Below, piece by piece: positions 33,480-36,022 of a stretch of 36,022 nucleotides of DNA. Every line of letters starts with the position of its first letter. The first letter of the stretch is position 1. The DNA lies in contig NZ_JPRF03000059.1 of NCBI RefSeq assembly GCF_001188955.3, positions 1-36,022 on the forward strand, in the 5' to 3' direction. The position numbers and the translations under genes are program-made. The notes below the pieces were generated by a model. The model had not been told where the DNA came from and did not search any database. It worked only from the letters and a program-made list of their open reading frames with translations. This DNA is from Kitasatospora aureofaciens (GTDB taxonomy: Bacteria; Actinomycetota; Actinomycetes; Streptomycetales; Streptomycetaceae).

Positions 33480-33683
33480 ATGGCAAAGGCGCTTCTCGGG
33501 TACGTCGGCGGCCCCGACCCGCGAATGCTCTCCGAGATGCGACGGCTTCAGCAGCGCGTTCAGGACCTTGAAGCCGAGCTCCTTCGGATGCAGGCTGAGA
33601 ACGACGCTCTGACCGCTGTCGCTGGCGAGCACTCGCTGCTCAACAGCATCGATCTCGATCACCGGGAGCCGGCTCTCACCTGA
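33480..33683 (+). CDS. Conserved 67-residue coiled-coil protein upstream of smc
   Basis: ATG 33480 is preceded by GTGGAGGA, an ideal ribosome site. The product is one helical protein: MAKALLGYVGGPDPRMLSEM then a heptad-patterned coiled coil (RRLQQRVQDLEAELLRMQAE, NDALTAV) and a short acidic tail ending EPALT. It has no cysteine or membrane segment. I recall near-identical short proteins in this position in other Streptomyces, so it is conserved. Function unknown; the adjacency to smc is suggestive only. A terminator at 33753 separates it from smc. Confidence 0.85.
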   Translation: MAKALLGYVGGPDPRMLSEMRRLQQRVQDLEAELLRMQAENDALTAVAGEHSLLNSIDLDHREPALT

Positions 33684-33752
33684 GCCCCGCCCCCGGTCTC
33701 GCAGATCGACGCCGCTGTGCACTGAGCCGCCCCGAAAGGGACGCAGCTTTGC

Positions 33753-33779
33753 AAGGGACGCCCTGATGTGGCGTCCCTT
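33753..33779 (+). terminator. Terminator before smc
   Basis: A perfect 10-bp stem AAGGGACGCC/GGCGTCCCTT around CTGATGT, 69 bases after the previous stop, followed by TCGTCGTGTC. The 5' arm repeats GGGACGC that occurs 15 bases earlier. Confidence 0.8.
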
Positions 33780-33840
33780 CGTCGTGTCGGACTCCGGATA
33801 CAGTCGGTTCCCGTCCTGAGCGATTGAGGAGACCGGCCGC

Positions 33841-36022
33841 GTGCACCTGAAGAGTCTGACGCTGCGCGGATTCAAGTCCTTCGCCTCCAGCACCACCCTG
33901 CGCTTCGAGCCCGGCATCACCTGCGTGGTCGGGCCGAACGGCTCCGGCAAGTCCAACGTGGTGGACGCGCTGTCCTGGGTGATGGGCGAGCAGGGGGCCA
34001 AGTCGCTGCGCGGCGGCAAGATGGAGGACGTCATCTTCGCCGGGACCAGCGGGCGCGCCCCGCTCGGCCGGGCCGAGGTCAGCCTCACCATCGACAACGG
34101 CGACGGCGCCCTGCCGATCGACTACGCCGAGGTGACGATCACCCGGACCATGTTCCGCAACGGCGGCAGTGAGTACGCGCTCAACGGCGAGACCTGCCGA
34201 CTGCTGGACATCCAGGAACTGCTCTCCGACTCCGGCATCGGCCGCGAGATGCACGTCATCGTCGGACAGGGCCAGCTCGACTCCGTCCTGCACGCCGACC
34301 CGATGGGCCGGCGCGCCTTCATCGAGGAGGCGGCCGGCGTCCTCAAGCACCGCAAGCGCAAGGAGAAGGCGCTGCGGAAGCTGGACGCGATGCAGGCCAA
34401 CCTCAACCGCGTCCAGGACCTGGTGGCCGAACTGCGCCGCCAGCTCGGACCGCTCGGCCGGCAGGCCCGGATCGCCCGCCGCGCCGCCGGCATCCAGGCC
34501 GACCTGCGCGACGCCCGGCTGAGGCTGCTCGCCGACGACCTGCTCACCCTCCGCCGGGCCGTCGAGGCCGAGGTCGCCGACGAACTCGCGCTGCGGCTGC
34601 GCCGGACCACCGTCGAACAGGAACTGGCCCGCGCGGTGCAGCACGAACGGGTCCTGGAGGCGCAGGTCCAGCAGCTCGGCCCGAGCCTGGAGACCGCCCG
34701 GCAGACCTGGTACCGGCTCTCCGCGCTCGCCGAACGCACCCGCGGCACGATCGGTCTCGCCGAGGCCCGGGCCCGGCACGCCGTCGCCGGGGGCGCGGCC
34801 GAGGAGCGGCGCGGCCGGGACCCGGAGGAGCTGGAACGGGAGGCCGAGCGGGTCCGCGAGGAGGAGGCCGCGCTCGCCGAGGCGCTGGAGGAGGCCCAGT
34901 ACGCGCTGGCCGAGGCGGTCGAACGCAAGAGCGAGCTGGAACGCGGGCTGGCCGCCGAGGAACGCCGGCTGCGGGACGCCGCCCGGGCCATCGCGGACCG
35001 CCGCGAGGGCCTGGCCCGGCTGCAGGGGCAGGCCGCCGCCGCCCGCCTCCGGGCCGGCTCGGCCGAGGCCGAGATCGGCCGGCTCACCGACGCCAGGGAC
35101 GAGGCGCTGCTGCGCGCCGAGGCCGCGCAGGGCGAACTGGACGAGCTCCAGCAGCAGGTGGACGGCCTGGCCGGGGAGGACGAACAGGCCGAGGCCGGGC
35201 ACCGGCAGGCCCGGGCCCGGCTGGCCGAGGTCGAACGGGAGCTGGCCGCCGCCCGGGACGCGGCCGGGGCGGCCGAGCGCGAGCGGGCCGGACTGACCGC
35301 GCGGCACGAGGCGCTCTCGCTCGGGCTGCGCCGCAAGGACGGCACCGGCGCGCTGCTGGACGCCGGGGAACGGCTGACCGGGCTGCTCGGCCCGGCCGCC
35401 GCGCTGCTGCGGATCGAGACCGGCTACGAGGTGCCGCTCGCCGCCGCGCTCGGGGCGGTCGCCGACGCGGTGGCCGTCGACTCACCGGACGCAGCCGCGG
35501 CGGCACTGCGGCTGCTGCGAGCCCAGGACGCCGGGCGGGCCGCGCTGTTGGTCGCAGGCGCCCCGGAAGCCCCCCGCGTCGACCGCCAGTTGCCCGACTG
35601 GGCCCGCTGGGCCGCCGAACTGGTGGACGGCCCGGCCGAGTTGCTCGCCGCCGTACGCGACCGGCTGGCCGGGGTGGCGGTGGTGGCCGACCTGGACCAC
35701 GCGCTGCGGCTGGTCACCGAACGCCCCGAACTGTCCGCCGTCACCGCCGATGGCGACCGGCTCGGTGCCGGCTTCGCCCAGGGCGGCTCCGCCGGTGCGC
35801 CCAGCCTGCTGGAGACCCGGGCGGCGGTGGACCAGACGGCCCGGGCGATCGACGAACTCGCCCACCGCTGCGCCGAGTCGGCCGAACGGCTGGCCGAACT
35901 CACCGAACAGCGCCGGGAGTCGGCGGCCGAGGTCGAGCGACTCGGCGAGCTGCGGCGGCAGGCGGAGAAGGACCGGGCCCAGGTCGCCGGCGCCCTCGGC
36001 CGGCTCGGCGGGCAGGCCCGCG
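33841..36022 (+). CDS. smc: Chromosome segregation protein SMC, 3' end outside window
   Basis: GTG 33841 lies behind GAGGAG; 727 codons are visible and the frame runs off the right edge. The N-terminal ATPase half has Walker A GPNGSGKSN (31-39), the Q-loop region ALSWVMGEQGAKSLRGGKME, and the family sequence HVIVGQGQLDSVLHADP. A long Glu/Arg/Ala/Leu coiled-coil arm (about 170-500) leads to the hinge domain at about 515-665 (LLGPAAALLRIETGYEVPLA, then GAVADAVAVDS, and DGDRLGAGFAQGGSAGAPS). The return coiled coil begins at about 670. The second ATPase half with Walker B lies outside. SMC with ScpAB organises and segregates chromosomes, including during sporulation. Confidence 0.98.
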   Translation, partial: MHLKSLTLRGFKSFASSTTLRFEPGITCVVGPNGSGKSNVVDALSWVMGEQGAKSLRGGKMEDVIFAGTSGRAPLGRAEVSLTIDNGDGALPIDYAEVTITRTMFRNGGSEYALNGETCRLLDIQELLSDSGIGREMHVIVGQGQLDSVLHADPMGRRAFIEEAAGVLKHRKRKEKALRKLDAMQANLNRVQDLVAELRRQLGPLGRQARIARRAAGIQADLRDARLRLLADDLLTLRRAVEAEVADELALRLRRTTVEQELARAVQHERVLEAQVQQLGPSLETARQTWYRLSALAERTRGTIGLAEARARHAVAGGAAEERRGRDPEELEREAERVREEEAALAEALEEAQYALAEAVERKSELERGLAAEERRLRDAARAIADRREGLARLQGQAAAARLRAGSAEAEIGRLTDARDEALLRAEAAQGELDELQQQVDGLAGEDEQAEAGHRQARARLAEVERELAAARDAAGAAERERAGLTARHEALSLGLRRKDGTGALLDAGERLTGLLGPAAALLRIETGYEVPLAAALGAVADAVAVDSPDAAAAALRLLRAQDAGRAALLVAGAPEAPRVDRQLPDWARWAAELVDGPAELLAAVRDRLAGVAVVADLDHALRLVTERPELSAVTADGDRLGAGFAQGGSAGAPSLLETRAAVDQTARAIDELAHRCAESAERLAELTEQRRESAAEVERLGELRRQAEKDRAQVAGALGRLGGQAR

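Overview
The window is chromosomal core DNA from a high-GC actinobacterium, almost certainly a Streptomycetaceae member (Streptomyces or Kitasatospora). The evidence is very strong G/C third-position codon bias, many GTG starts, hairpin terminators mostly without U-tracts, an HU protein with a long Lys/Ala/Thr tail (HupS type), a conservon-type sensor kinase, and a gene order that matches, as I remember it, the cvn1-gltX-ndgR-leuCD-hupS-gpsA-ddlA-thiL-thiD-rpmB-recG-coaD-rpmF-rnc-mutM-smc stretch of S. coelicolor. No prophage, insertion sequence, CRISPR array or biosynthetic cluster is visible.

Layout. 1-2217 (minus) is most of a nitrate/nitrite-sensing-type membrane histidine kinase that should head a conservon running off the left edge. 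A 578-base regulatory gap and an unrecognised 72-residue gene with a duplicated TANPRRT motif follow. At 3.2-6.3 kb a fumarylacetoacetase-family gene overlaps gltX (glutamyl-tRNA synthetase), and gltX is followed by a five-gene tRNA cluster Gln-Glu-Glu-Glu-Gln: the enzyme lies next to the tRNAs it charges. At 6.4-9.4 kb the IclR-type regulator ndgR diverges from leuCD (leucine synthesis). At 9.6-11.2 kb are a small helical protein, hupS and a small OB-fold-like protein. At 11.3-15.9 kb cofC (coenzyme F420) diverges from plsC-gpsA (phospholipid precursors) and ddlA (peptidoglycan), with a DUF3515 protein convergent to ddlA.

At 15.9-19.7 kb are a stand-alone Lrp/AsnC ligand-binding (RAM) protein, thiL, a 6-phosphofructokinase gene sitting between thiL and thiD, thiD, and rpmB on the opposite strand. 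A 17-bp tandem repeat array starts inside the last codons of thiL and fills much of the thiL-pfkA gap. At 20-26 kb come a DAK2/FakA-like protein, recG, an HTH-like unknown protein, rsmD and coaD. At 26-30 kb come a coiled-coil DivIVA-like protein with an internal duplication and a Gln-rich tail, then DUF177-rpmF-rnc-mutM. From 30 kb to the end are a DMT transporter (minus), a TPM-like membrane protein, acylphosphatase, a conserved 67-residue coiled-coil protein, and smc, cut by the right edge.

Most genes are housekeeping genes for translation, cell envelope, cofactors, chromosome structure and repair. The less ordinary signals are the 17-bp array, the 72-residue duplicated-motif protein, the three 69-bp repeats in hupS, a paired C-G to G-U change between the two tRNA-Gln copies, two GGAG(T/A)CTCC palindromes at the DUF177-rpmF-rnc promoter, and a protein-like but atypical fragment in the gap before smc. 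I did not find a convincing new multi-gene system.
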